Below, one piece after another: positions 52,703 through 61,344 of a stretch of 64,000 nt of DNA. The notes beneath the pieces were generated by a model that was not told where the DNA came from, searched no databases, and saw only the letters and a program-made list of their open reading frames with translations. This DNA comes from Enterococcus_K sp051713825 (GTDB taxonomy: Bacteria > Bacillota > Bacilli > Lactobacillales > Enterococcaceae), in NCBI RefSeq assembly GCF_051713825.1, contig NZ_JBIOQR010000001.1, positions 3,720,001 to 3,784,000 of the forward strand, given 5' to 3'. A program made the position numbers and the translations under genes. How positions within the stretch are numbered: position 1 is the stretch's first letter; the number at the start of each line of letters is the position of its first letter.

Positions 52703-54283
52703 TTACTGAACAGTTTCATGCAAAACAGCACGAACTGCCCCTTCTTTTTGAATCATCTGTTTAAAGTAGTGTTCAATTTTTTCCCCAAGTCGTGCTTCAT
52801 ATAAATCTACACCAAAAATCGATTGATTCGCTAAAATCGGCCTTAAAATTGAGGCTAGATCCCCTTCAAACCCTAACGTGACCTCACTCAACTGCTCTTG
52901 TAATTCATCCAACAACGGGTCTGGACTAAGCTTCATCGCTTCTCCTTGGTCATTCAGGCCTAGAAGGTAACGCAACCAGCCAGCAATGCTTAATGGAATA
53001 TACACTAGCTGCTCTGATTTCCCACTCTCCATATATTTTTTGATGGTCTCTCCAAACCGAATCGCAACTTTTTGTGAAGTATCTGCCGCTATCCGTTGAG
53101 GCCTATCAGGAATCATTGGATTAGGTAGACGCTTTGTAATGACCTCATCAATAAATGTTTTCGGATGAATAATCTCTGGATCTTCAACAACAGGTAGGCC
53201 TTCTTTATAACCGACTCCTTTAATCAACGAAACAATATCCTCATCCTTCATCTCCTCAGCAATCGATTGATACTCAAACAGACAACCAAAAATAGACATC
53301 GCTGTATGAAGTGGATTTAAACAGGTGGTCACCTTCATCGCATCTGTCTTATCCACAATTTCTCTTGTCGTAAAAATCACTCCCGCCACTTCTAAAGCAG
53401 GACGGCCATTCGGAAAACTATCTTCAATAACCAAGTAGTGTGTCTGTTCCGTATTAGCAAACGGTGCGATATTTGTTCCTTTATCCGTATGAATTAAAGA
53501 AAGCCCCTCAATTCCTTGTGCCGTCAACTTATCTAACACAGTCTGAGACGGATTCGGTGTAATTCTATCAATCATTGACCAAGGGAAGGTCACCTTCTCT
53601 GTATCCATTAAATAGTCAAGAAAGGCTGCCTCGACATCCCCCTTTTCTTCCCAACCTTTTACGATTTGAACAACCGACTCCTTGAAACGTTGCCCGTTTC
53701 TAGAAAAGTTATCGGTAGAAATTAAGGCCAATGGATACGCGCCTTTTTTAAACCGGTGAAGAAGTAGGTTTGCAAGAATACTCATCGTATGAACAGCTTT
53801 ATCTGGTCCAGCTTCAATATCTTTGATTGCAATAGGTGATAGCTTGCCCTGACTATCGGTGAGCGCATAACCTTTTTCTGTAATCGTCACTGTTACCATC
53901 TGTAAAGAAGGATTTTCGAATATTTCCTGAACACGTCGATAGCTTTGCTCTTCTAAAGGATGACAAAAAAAGCTCTCAGCAACGGCATTCAGCATTTTTT
54001 TCTCTAACTCGCCATCTTCATGCATAATCACTTCTAAAATATTATTATCATACGGGTGATACGCCTTTTCAATCACTTGCTCATCAAATGTTTCGCAGAC
54101 AATTACGCCACTTCTCATTTCTTCTTTATCCACTAATTCCTGAGCAATCTCTGCATGAAAAGCTCGAAACAAATTCCCCCCTCCAAAGTGAAGCCATTGG
54201 GGATGTTCTTTTGTATAAGAAACTAGCTCCGCCTTTTCTGCTATGGGCCTTTTAACCTTTTCCCAAGTTTCAATTCCTTGCAT
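52703..54283 (-). CDS. uxuB: D-mannonate oxidoreductase (fructuronate reductase), mannitol dehydrogenase family
   Basis: 526 residues. Reduces D-fructuronate to D-mannonate with NADH. The N-terminal nucleotide-binding part contains WLHFGGGNLFRAFHAEI; ALISTDNFSRNGQRFKESVV and CLNPLHTAMSIFGCLF are typical of polyol dehydrogenases. In this order it is more likely UxuB than UxaB because the dehydratase next to it is UxuA. First gene of the operon; GGAGGAG before ATG; promoter at 54326-54354. Confidence 0.9.
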   Translation of the reverse strand: MQGIETWEKVKRPIAEKAELVSYTKEHPQWLHFGGGNLFRAFHAEIAQELVDKEEMRSGVIVCETFDEQVIEKAYHPYDNNILEVIMHEDGELEKKMLNAVAESFFCHPLEEQSYRRVQEIFENPSLQMVTVTITEKGYALTDSQGKLSPIAIKDIEAGPDKAVHTMSILANLLLHRFKKGAYPLALISTDNFSRNGQRFKESVVQIVKGWEEKGDVEAAFLDYLMDTEKVTFPWSMIDRITPNPSQTVLDKLTAQGIEGLSLIHTDKGTNIAPFANTEQTHYLVIEDSFPNGRPALEVAGVIFTTREIVDKTDAMKVTTCLNPLHTAMSIFGCLFEYQSIAEEMKDEDIVSLIKGVGYKEGLPVVEDPEIIHPKTFIDEVITKRLPNPMIPDRPQRIAADTSQKVAIRFGETIKKYMESGKSEQLVYIPLSIAGWLRYLLGLNDQGEAMKLSPDPLLDELQEQLSEVTLGFEGDLASILRPILANQSIFGVDLYEARLGEKIEHYFKQMIQKEGAVRAVLHETVQ

Positions 54284-54325
54284 TGTCTTCTCCTCCTCGT
54301 AAAATCACCAAACTGATATATTAAT

Positions 54326-54386
54326 ATTTTAATCTATCGAAAAAGAAAATGCAAACCTTTACAAAAATTCTTAGAACTTATATACT
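54326..54386. promoter_or_regulatory. divergent promoters of uxuB and the GntR gene
   Basis: Minus strand: TTGCAT (54354-54349), 17 bp, TAAAAT (54331-54326) for uxuB. Plus strand: TTTACA (54358-54363), 17 bp, TATACT (54381-54386) for the regulator. The two -35 boxes lie 3 bases apart. ATTAATATTTTAAT (54320-54333) is a symmetric candidate operator next to the uxuB -10. Confidence 0.65.
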
Positions 54387-54429
54387 AATTTTATTGCACC
54401 TAATAAATTATTTGGAAAAGAGAAGCCTA

Positions 54430-55095
54430 TTGACTACAACAAATTTTCAACACAAAGCCTATGAATCAATCAAGAACTCAATCCTTTCAGCAGAATTAGC
54501 TCCCGGTTCCCGAGTTTCCGAAAAGGAATTGGAAGAACGTCTAGAAATGGGACGAACGCCTATTCGTGAAGCTATTATCCGTTTGCGTAGAGAAGAACTT
54601 ATTCGCGTGATTCCTCAAAGTGGAACCTATGTTGCCAAAATCAATTTACAACAAATTGAAGAAGCTCGTTTTGTTCGAGAAACCTTGGAAAAAAATATTT
54701 TTGTCGTCGCTTGTGACTTAGCAACTGAAGAAAACTATCATGAGTTAGAAAAATTATTGGTACTTCAAAAAACTTATGCCACACTCAAAGATGAAGCCAC
54801 CTTTTTCCAATTAGACGAAGATTTTCACCACTTGGTTTATCAAATCGCCAATAAAAATCACGTCTGGAACTGGCTACAGTCCATTAATTTGCAGCTCAAT
54901 CGCTTCCGCTTTTTACGCTTAGAAGTAGCTGGACTTTCTTGGGATGTTATTTTGAACGATCACGAACAAATTCTTCAAACTTTAAAAGAACGTGATAAAG
55001 AAAAAATTGTTGCCTTAATTGGGACCCATATCGATGTCATTGATAACGACTTAAAGGTAGTCAAACAAGCCTATCCTGATTATTTCGAGGAATAA
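54430..55095 (+). CDS. GntR-family regulator, FadR/UxuR subgroup
   Basis: 222 residues from TTG at 54430. The open frame begins at ATG 54349, but that lies inside the promoter; a start after the predicted transcription start (about 54393) is required, and AAGAGAAG precedes this TTG. Winged helix: NSILSAELAPGSRVSEKELE and MGRTPIREAIIRLRREELI, then the wing VIPQSGTYVAKI. The C-terminal FCD ligand domain has Asp/His metal residues (LDEDFHHLVY ... HEQILQTL ... THIDVIDND). It probably senses a uronate and represses uxuB-uxuA-uxaC. Confidence 0.82.
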   Translation: MTTTNFQHKAYESIKNSILSAELAPGSRVSEKELEERLEMGRTPIREAIIRLRREELIRVIPQSGTYVAKINLQQIEEARFVRETLEKNIFVVACDLATEENYHELEKLLVLQKTYATLKDEATFFQLDEDFHHLVYQIANKNHVWNWLQSINLQLNRFRFLRLEVAGLSWDVILNDHEQILQTLKERDKEKIVALIGTHIDVIDNDLKVVKQAYPDYFEE

Positions 55096-55170
55096 TTACC
55101 TTTATAGAAAGGAAGTTTTTTTCTATCAATTCAAGCATGACCTCGTACCTATTTTAGATTTTAAGAGTTC

Positions 55171-55314
55171 GAGGAGGTTGGGGCAGAAGTGTTTAACTCC
55201 AGCTACACTCCATGGACTCCGATCTCAACAACTTCTATGCATGAGACAGGCTAGATAGTTGTTGCACAGTACCTACCCGGTTCTCGGAGTTAAACGCTTT
55301 TCCAACCTCTTTTT
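55171..55314. repeat. mosaic palindromic element, copy R6 (two like ends)
   Basis: Starts GAGGTTGGGGCAGAAGTG...AACTCC and ends GGAGTTAAACGCTTTTCCAACCTC, so both ends are of the same type and pair over about 24 bp. The middle holds CAACAACTTCTATGCATGAG and TTGTTGCACAGTACC modules. T5 follows the end on the plus strand. Lies between the convergent GntR and GH43 genes. Confidence 0.8.
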
Positions 55315-55339
55315 GACTACACAAATGCTATTTTTCCGC

Positions 55340-56275
55340 TCAACTAACTGGGTGTTGAAGCTGAATTCGCCCATCCACAAACGTCAGTGGTGTCACATAA
55401 ACCTGTCTATTGCCCCCTTTTTTTATATAATCTGTATGTGCATGATATACACAATATTGCTCACCCGTTGGCAAGTCAACGACACTATTATGACCTGGAC
55501 CTGAGACGACCTCATCAGTTGCCAGAATCGGATTATTCTGATATTTTTTAAACGGTCCCAATGGGCTATCTGAAACAGCCGCACCTATTCCGTAATATTC
55601 ACTTGCAAAAAAATTTGCTGAATACATCAAATGATACTGATGATCTTTTTTCACAACAAAGGGGCCCTCAGTCCAAAAAACACCTTGTTCTGTCTGATAT
55701 TGTTTTTCCCACGGTTGGTTAGGTTGAATGAGGCACACTGCTTCTCCCTCGACAGAGATAAAATCTTTTCCTAATCTTACGCCATAAATATCTGCTGTTT
55801 TTGACGGGTTATCCTCCCATGCACGTGAATAATAAAGATAGTTTTCTTCTCCATCTTTTAAAATATGGGCATCCAATACGCCATAACCAAAATCGAACAT
55901 CGGTTGGCTATCATAAACATCTGTAAACGGACCAGTTGGACTCTCTGCCACAGCCACTCCAATTCTTAAGCAATGCGCCTCAAATTTTTTCCATTGTGCC
56001 GTATAATACATGTAAAACTTCCCTTGAAATTCATAAACCTCGGGTGCCCAGAATAGTCGACTGCCAAAACTTTTGGCGTTCTTTTCGAAACAGACTACAG
56101 GCTCACTCCAATAAAGAAGATCCTTAGAGGTCCAACAATAATACCCATCAAAATCACTTGTCGCGTACAAATAATAAGTTTCCTCTACTCGTAATACATA
56201 GGGATCTCCAATGTTTTGAATCGTTAGCTTTCCACCAGAACTGACTTTAGACATATCTAATTTACCCCACTTCAA
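55340..56275 (-). CDS. glycoside hydrolase family 43
   Basis: 311 residues, cytoplasmic. Five-bladed propeller family with three acidic residues: Asp in NIGDPYVLRVEE (near residue 24), Asp in VLDAHILKDGE and Glu in WTEGPFVVKKD. Members are arabinofuranosidases, xylosidases or galactosidases; the exact sugar cannot be told. The start is TTG at 56275 or ATG at 56254, neither with a strong Shine-Dalgarno. Separated from the GH105 gene by a terminator (56316-56368). Confidence 0.82.
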   Translation of the reverse strand: MKWGKLDMSKVSSGGKLTIQNIGDPYVLRVEETYYLYATSDFDGYYCWTSKDLLYWSEPVVCFEKNAKSFGSRLFWAPEVYEFQGKFYMYYTAQWKKFEAHCLRIGVAVAESPTGPFTDVYDSQPMFDFGYGVLDAHILKDGEENYLYYSRAWEDNPSKTADIYGVRLGKDFISVEGEAVCLIQPNQPWEKQYQTEQGVFWTEGPFVVKKDHQYHLMYSANFFASEYYGIGAAVSDSPLGPFKKYQNNPILATDEVVSGPGHNSVVDLPTGEQYCVYHAHTDYIKKGGNRQVYVTPLTFVDGRIQLQHPVS

Positions 56276-56315
56276 TTTTTTCGTTGACTCTTACTCATCG
56301 AAACGCATTGTTCAA

Positions 56316-56368
56316 CTACAAAAAACAGAAAAAAAGTTGAGCCTCCTCAAAACTTTTCTTCTGTTTTA
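56316..56368 (-). terminator. terminator between GH105 and GH43 genes
   Basis: On the minus strand AACAGAAGAAAAGTT pairs with AACTTTTTTTCTGTT and is followed by TTTTTT. Confidence 0.75.
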
Positions 56369-56385
56369 ACAAATCAAGTAAACCG

Positions 56386-58392
56386 TTATTTTACCTCTGC
56401 GAACGCTCTAAGACGCTCATATTCAACTCCGGCTAAGGCAACTATCCCTGTGCCATGCGCATCATTTAAGAGCCAACCTAGGCTGTGATAGTAGTCACGT
56501 GAAAAGGAGAAACCAGAGCCTCGACAAACACCGTATAAATTGCCACTCTTATCTATACAAAATTCAGCTAAACCTTCCCAAGCCTTTTGGACAGTTTCTG
56601 TAGCTTTTTCAATCAGCTTCTCTTGTAAATAACCATTTCGAATCCCTCGTGACAAAGCACAAATAAACATAGCAGTAGAAGAACTTTCAAAATAAGCCTC
56701 TTTATCATCTAATAACTGATGCCATAAGCCATTTGTATCTTGACTGGCAATGATTCCCACTGACAGTTCATTGTAGAAGGCTTCAACTTCGTCTCGTCTT
56801 TCATGAGTCGCTGGCATTTTTTCCAGTAATTCAGATAGAGAAAACATTACCCAGCCATTCCCCCTACTCCAAGGCAATTGATTCGCTTTTTTAAAGCGCG
56901 TATCAAAAATATGACTCATGATATTTTTTTCATTGATAAAAAATCGTTCTCTGAAAAATTTCATCTGGTTTATAGCATCTGTTAAGTAACACTCTTTTTG
57001 ACTCAGTTCCCAATAACGAACAAGGAACGGCACACTCATGTAGAGATCATCCACCCACATGGTATCATTTTCACGATAAAATGCACCATCAGCCTGTCTA
57101 AGAGTCTCATCTTTCATAAAATTAGCGATACGGTATGCAATCGGAAAAATTTTCTCATTTTGCTCGTAGTTCAGACTTTCCAACATCAAACTACCAAACG
57201 AACCACAATCATCTAATTCTCTCAACCAATAAAATTGTGTATTAATTAACGGGTATTGATAAACTTTTCTATCCCATTGACCATAGTCATCATGCGTAAT
57301 AATTTGCTCAACAGAATGTATAGAATAGGTTTTCCACTCCTCTTGCGAAAAATACTCACTTGCTTCTAAAAAGCCATACAGCGTCACACCCATCCAATAG
57401 GTCCAATGAGCAAATAAACTACTATTTCTTGATAAGCGAACCTTTGCTCCCACAAACGGTGCTTCCCAATAAATAGATTCGCCATTCGAACTCTCTTGGA
57501 CAACAGAAAAATCCATTTTAGGCTGTTCAGAATCTTTTACCGGGCCACAATATAACCAATTCAGCTTAGGGAAGTTACCATTCCAATTAAAAGCCTTCAT
57601 GTCTTCTGATAGCTGACTTCCACGATAAATAAGCTCTAGCCATTGACCTTCTGATTTTATATCAATGAGGTTGTCTTTTTCTATCTCTTGACCTTCAGAG
57701 AGTGAAAGATTGCCTATTCCCGAGTAAATAAACTGCTGACAATTCCAAGGAATTTCTATTTTCACAAAATATGTTTCAACTGTTTCAGATTGAATAGTCG
57801 CTTCCTGTAAAGTCGCCAACATTTTGGTGAACAACTCATCTTCTGGAATATCTGCTAGCTTTTGAAGATGGAAACCTAACATTGGTAAAAAATAATCGCA
57901 AATTTTATAAAAATGTGTCGGCGCCCATTGTGGGGCTTGATTTCTAATTCTAAAACCGCAACCTAGTGGCGTTTTTTCTGTCACAAAAGTTAATTGGTTT
58001 TGCCCCTTATTTAGATTTAGAGACAATTTATTTGCTTGGCGGCGATTCTCTTGATCTGGTGTGGATTGAAAAACAGCTACCTCATTTATATAAACTACGG
58101 TAGGTCCCACACACTCAAGCGCTAAGTGTATCGTTTGAATAGAATCAGAAGGAAGATACGTGGTGGCCACGCCTTTTTCGCCAACAACTAATTCTTCATA
58201 TTCTTCTTCAAAAGAAACGACACACCAACCATCCTTTGTATACGGTTGGCCGCTTGGAAAATCAATCACTGGGATATAAGGTATTTCTGGGTTTGCCCCT
58301 GTGAAACGTTGAATTAAATGAGTTAAGATTGCTTTTGTATCATTTCCAAAATTAAATTTTGCACTGTCTTTTTTATCAAAGTACATATTCAT
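56386..58392 (-). CDS. GH88/GH105-type unsaturated glycuronyl hydrolase with N-terminal extension
   Basis: About 668 residues from ATG at 58392 (AAAGG upstream; ATG 58386 is possible). The first 320 residues are beta-rich (for example TIHLALECVGPTVVYINEVA, like a carbohydrate-binding or fibronectin-type module). The C-terminal (alpha/alpha)6 barrel carries the catalytic-type aspartate in MWVDDLYMSVPFL, RGNGWVMFSLSE and FESSSTAMFICALSRG, which are GH105/YteR hallmarks. Family members cut unsaturated uronic acid from oligosaccharides made by lyases. The N-terminal module is unusual. No signal peptide, so it works inside the cell. Confidence 0.8.
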   Translation of the reverse strand: MNMYFDKKDSAKFNFGNDTKAILTHLIQRFTGANPEIPYIPVIDFPSGQPYTKDGWCVVSFEEEYEELVVGEKGVATTYLPSDSIQTIHLALECVGPTVVYINEVAVFQSTPDQENRRQANKLSLNLNKGQNQLTFVTEKTPLGCGFRIRNQAPQWAPTHFYKICDYFLPMLGFHLQKLADIPEDELFTKMLATLQEATIQSETVETYFVKIEIPWNCQQFIYSGIGNLSLSEGQEIEKDNLIDIKSEGQWLELIYRGSQLSEDMKAFNWNGNFPKLNWLYCGPVKDSEQPKMDFSVVQESSNGESIYWEAPFVGAKVRLSRNSSLFAHWTYWMGVTLYGFLEASEYFSQEEWKTYSIHSVEQIITHDDYGQWDRKVYQYPLINTQFYWLRELDDCGSFGSLMLESLNYEQNEKIFPIAYRIANFMKDETLRQADGAFYRENDTMWVDDLYMSVPFLVRYWELSQKECYLTDAINQMKFFRERFFINEKNIMSHIFDTRFKKANQLPWSRGNGWVMFSLSELLEKMPATHERRDEVEAFYNELSVGIIASQDTNGLWHQLLDDKEAYFESSSTAMFICALSRGIRNGYLQEKLIEKATETVQKAWEGLAEFCIDKSGNLYGVCRGSGFSFSRDYYHSLGWLLNDAHGTGIVALAGVEYERLRAFAEVK

Positions 58393-58448
58393 CAATCCTT
58401 TCTTAAATAACTAAAGAGACCATCAAAAATTCTTTCCAACAAGTTCAG

Positions 58449-60236
58449 TTAACCAATACGTGGCACATGAAAACGATCATTAATTTCTTTGATTAAAGAG
58501 AGATCACATTTCGCTTTTCTGTCATAAGTCAATAGCCCATTAATTTCCTGCTCAACGTCAGTTAATTGCGTGTAACAAAAACCGTACAAAATTTCTGAAG
58601 TATAGAGTGCTTTCATAACACGAGCATACTCTGAAATAAATTCTTCCTGATTTTTGGCAGAAGTGTAGCCCCACCCTGGCTGACCAGAAACGTCAAAGCC
58701 TATGCCACCAAACTCCGTTAATAAAACAGGTTCTCCTTGATTCTCAAAGCCTTCCGCATAAATAGCCCAAGCAGAAGAAGAATAAGCTAAAATAGCCTTT
58801 TTTGTCCGAAGTGTTTCAATGAAAAATTCATACTTTTGTTTTTCATCCTTGTTTCCATGCGCATAGTTATGGATGGCACAGATATCTGTTTCGGTCATAG
58901 CCCAGCCATCATTTGAAATGACCAAACGGGTTGTATCCAATGAATGAATATAATGATACATCGTCTGTGAAAAATGCTGTTGTTGTCGGCTTCTTTGTAC
59001 ATCTGGTATGCCCCAGCTTTCATTTAATGGAACCCACGTCACAATGGAGGGGTGATTATAATCTCTGTCAATAATTTCTTTCCACTCAGTCATCAACCGA
59101 TTAACAGAATCCTCATTATAAAAGGGCGCAGAAGCACATTCTCCCCAAACTAAAAAGCCTAGTTTGTCTGCCCAATATAAAAATCGTGGATCCTCTGTTT
59201 TTTGATGTTTCCGACAGCCATTAAATCCCATCTCTTTTGATAATTCAATATCCTTGATAAACGCTTTATCATCTGGTGCAGTCATTAAACTTTCTGGCCA
59301 ATACCCTTGATCAAGAACTAACTTTTGATAATAGGGACGATTATTTAAAAAGACCATGCCGTTTTCTTGATGAATTTTTCTAAAACCAAAATAGCTAGAA
59401 ACTTTATCCACCGTTTGTTTTTCCTGAACCAATTCAAATGTGATATCAAATAAATTAGGCGTCTCAGGTGTCCATGAATAGCCCTCACCATGAAAATTAT
59501 GTCTAAATATTTTTTCATCAAACAAATCAACTGAAAAATCGAGCTTTTTACTTTTAAAATCAAGCTCGCCACTCGTAATCGCTTCTTGCCCATAATAAAT
59601 TTGGAATTTTAACTTTAATTGCTCGTTCGATTCATTTATTTTTGTTTGGAGTCGAATTTTCCCTTCATCATAAAGAGGGGTCATTTTAATTTTTTCGAGA
59701 TACACTTGATTAACTTCTTCAAGCCAGACTGTCTGCCAGATTCCTGTAGTATTCGTATACCAAATCCCTCGACTTTCTGCTTCCCAAAATTGTTTTCCAC
59801 GTGGAATCGATTCATCTGTCAAAGGATCAAATACCCGGATAACCAAATAATTTTCTGGTTGGAGATAGTTTGTAATATCCACACAAAATGATGTATGGCC
59901 TCCTTCATGAGTAAGCACATGTTCTCCATTAACGTAAATGTCTGATAGGTAATCGACAGCACCAAAATGTAAAATATAGCGTTTATTGTCTTTCTTCTCC
60001 ACGTTAAAGTTTCTTTGATACCAAACAATTTCGTGTGGCTCCGTAAGCCCAATACCACTAGCTTCTGATTGATAAACGAAGGGTACCTTAATTGTTTGAC
60101 TAAATTTCTGTGAGTTATGATACCATTTCTCCTTCAATCCTTTGTCTGCATCATCAAATTCAAATGCCCATTCACCGTTCAAATTTTTCCAGTTTTCTCT
60201 GACAAACTGTGGTCTAGGATAGTCATTTTTTTTCAT
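58449..60236 (-). CDS. glycoside hydrolase family 2 (beta-glucuronidase/beta-galactosidase type)
   Basis: 595 residues from ATG at 60236 with AAGGTGAAG upstream; the open frame to 60272 lacks support. Order: sugar-binding jelly roll (FDDADKGLKEKWYHNSQKF, VWYQRNFNVE), Ig-like domain, TIM barrel. Acid/base Glu in VPLNESWGIPD and nucleophile Glu in LLTEFGGIGFD. The N-x-K loop that marks true beta-glucuronidases is not evident near the C-terminus, so activity could be on galactosides, arabinosides or galacturonides. Context with uxu genes favours a uronide. Part of a long same-strand cluster. Confidence 0.83.
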   Translation of the reverse strand: MKKNDYPRPQFVRENWKNLNGEWAFEFDDADKGLKEKWYHNSQKFSQTIKVPFVYQSEASGIGLTEPHEIVWYQRNFNVEKKDNKRYILHFGAVDYLSDIYVNGEHVLTHEGGHTSFCVDITNYLQPENYLVIRVFDPLTDESIPRGKQFWEAESRGIWYTNTTGIWQTVWLEEVNQVYLEKIKMTPLYDEGKIRLQTKINESNEQLKLKFQIYYGQEAITSGELDFKSKKLDFSVDLFDEKIFRHNFHGEGYSWTPETPNLFDITFELVQEKQTVDKVSSYFGFRKIHQENGMVFLNNRPYYQKLVLDQGYWPESLMTAPDDKAFIKDIELSKEMGFNGCRKHQKTEDPRFLYWADKLGFLVWGECASAPFYNEDSVNRLMTEWKEIIDRDYNHPSIVTWVPLNESWGIPDVQRSRQQQHFSQTMYHYIHSLDTTRLVISNDGWAMTETDICAIHNYAHGNKDEKQKYEFFIETLRTKKAILAYSSSAWAIYAEGFENQGEPVLLTEFGGIGFDVSGQPGWGYTSAKNQEEFISEYARVMKALYTSEILYGFCYTQLTDVEQEINGLLTYDRKAKCDLSLIKEINDRFHVPRIG

Positions 60237-60310
60237 TATTTCTTCACCTTCAGCTAATTTCTTCTGTAGCAATCATCTACTCTACATTCTTTATATTTAT
60301 GAACACAAAT

Positions 60311-61324
60311 TTAGTTTGTAAGATTCATCCATTTTCCGTTTCTGTCTGAGTCATAGATTCCACAGACCATTTTTAAGGAGTCAATGGCATCCTCACATGC
60401 TAAATAAGAAAGATAAGGATCCTTCACACCAGTCAACTTATTCACAAAAGTCTGAATCAGTCGTTGATGACCGTTCCCCCAATACTCTTTACTCACATAG
60501 CTTTGTTTTTCTTCCATCAAGGGTACTTTCTGCCCGTTAATGAATAGCTCTTTATTCGTTAATTCGACGGTGGCCCCTTCAAAATCAAATAAGACACTTG
60601 GTGTTCGATCAGAAGAAAAATTATTAGATGCATAAATCACTACGGGAATCTGTTCATCAATCATGGCTGTTCCCATCGCTGCATCTTCTACTTCAATGTC
60701 ATCTTCTAACAATGATTGCATAATTTTCCCCTTGATCTTCTGAGGACATTTAATAAACCACGGCACGACATCTAGTGTGTGGATTGCTTGATTAATCAGC
60801 AATCCACCACCTTCTTCTTTCCAAGTTCCTTTCCAACTATCTTTTGCATAATAACTTGCATCACGATGCCAACTCATTTCACATCGAATCCCCTTAAGCT
60901 TGCCAAAGGATTGATTCTCAATTCGCTCTTTCAACTTAATAAACGAAGCATTAAAGCGATTTTGATAACAAACAACATACTCTTTTTTAAAAATTGATTG
61001 TTGTCGGTAAATCTCTTTTGCATCAGAAACAGTGGTCGCCATTGGTTTTTCACAAATGACATGTTTATTAAAAGAGAAGCTGTCAACCGTCATTTGTTTA
61101 TGCAAATAATGAGGTGTCGCAATAATAATCACTTGAATTCTTTCATCAGCTAGCAAGTCTTTATACTCTTGATAAAAATCAGTGGCATGCATTTCTGCAA
61201 ACTGTTGGCCTTTTTTTGGGTTGTTATCACATACAGCAAGCAGCTGTGCGCCTTCTATCCGCTCAATTGCTTCTGCATGAACGCCAGCAATATTTCCACA
61301 ACCAATTATTCCAAATGTAATCAT
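60311..61324 (-). CDS. Gfo/Idh/MocA-family oxidoreductase (1)
   Basis: 337 residues. N-terminal NAD(P)-binding Rossmann fold with FGIIGCGNIAGVHAEAI, the family motif VICEKPMATTVSDAKE near residue 93 (Glu-Lys-Pro), and a C-terminal substrate domain (GGGLLINQAIHTLDVVPWF with the conserved His). It oxidises or reduces a sugar or sugar acid, often at C3. Lies after a second member of the family (61345-62505), suggesting successive or opposite redox steps. Confidence 0.85.
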   Translation of the reverse strand: MITFGIIGCGNIAGVHAEAIERIEGAQLLAVCDNNPKKGQQFAEMHATDFYQEYKDLLADERIQVIIIATPHYLHKQMTVDSFSFNKHVICEKPMATTVSDAKEIYRQQSIFKKEYVVCYQNRFNASFIKLKERIENQSFGKLKGIRCEMSWHRDASYYAKDSWKGTWKEEGGGLLINQAIHTLDVVPWFIKCPQKIKGKIMQSLLEDDIEVEDAAMGTAMIDEQIPVVIYASNNFSSDRTPSVLFDFEGATVELTNKELFINGQKVPLMEEKQSYVSKEYWGNGHQRLIQTFVNKLTGVKDPYLSYLACEDAIDSLKMVCGIYDSDRNGKWMNLTN

Positions 61325-61344
61325 CTCATCACACGTTTCTTAAA

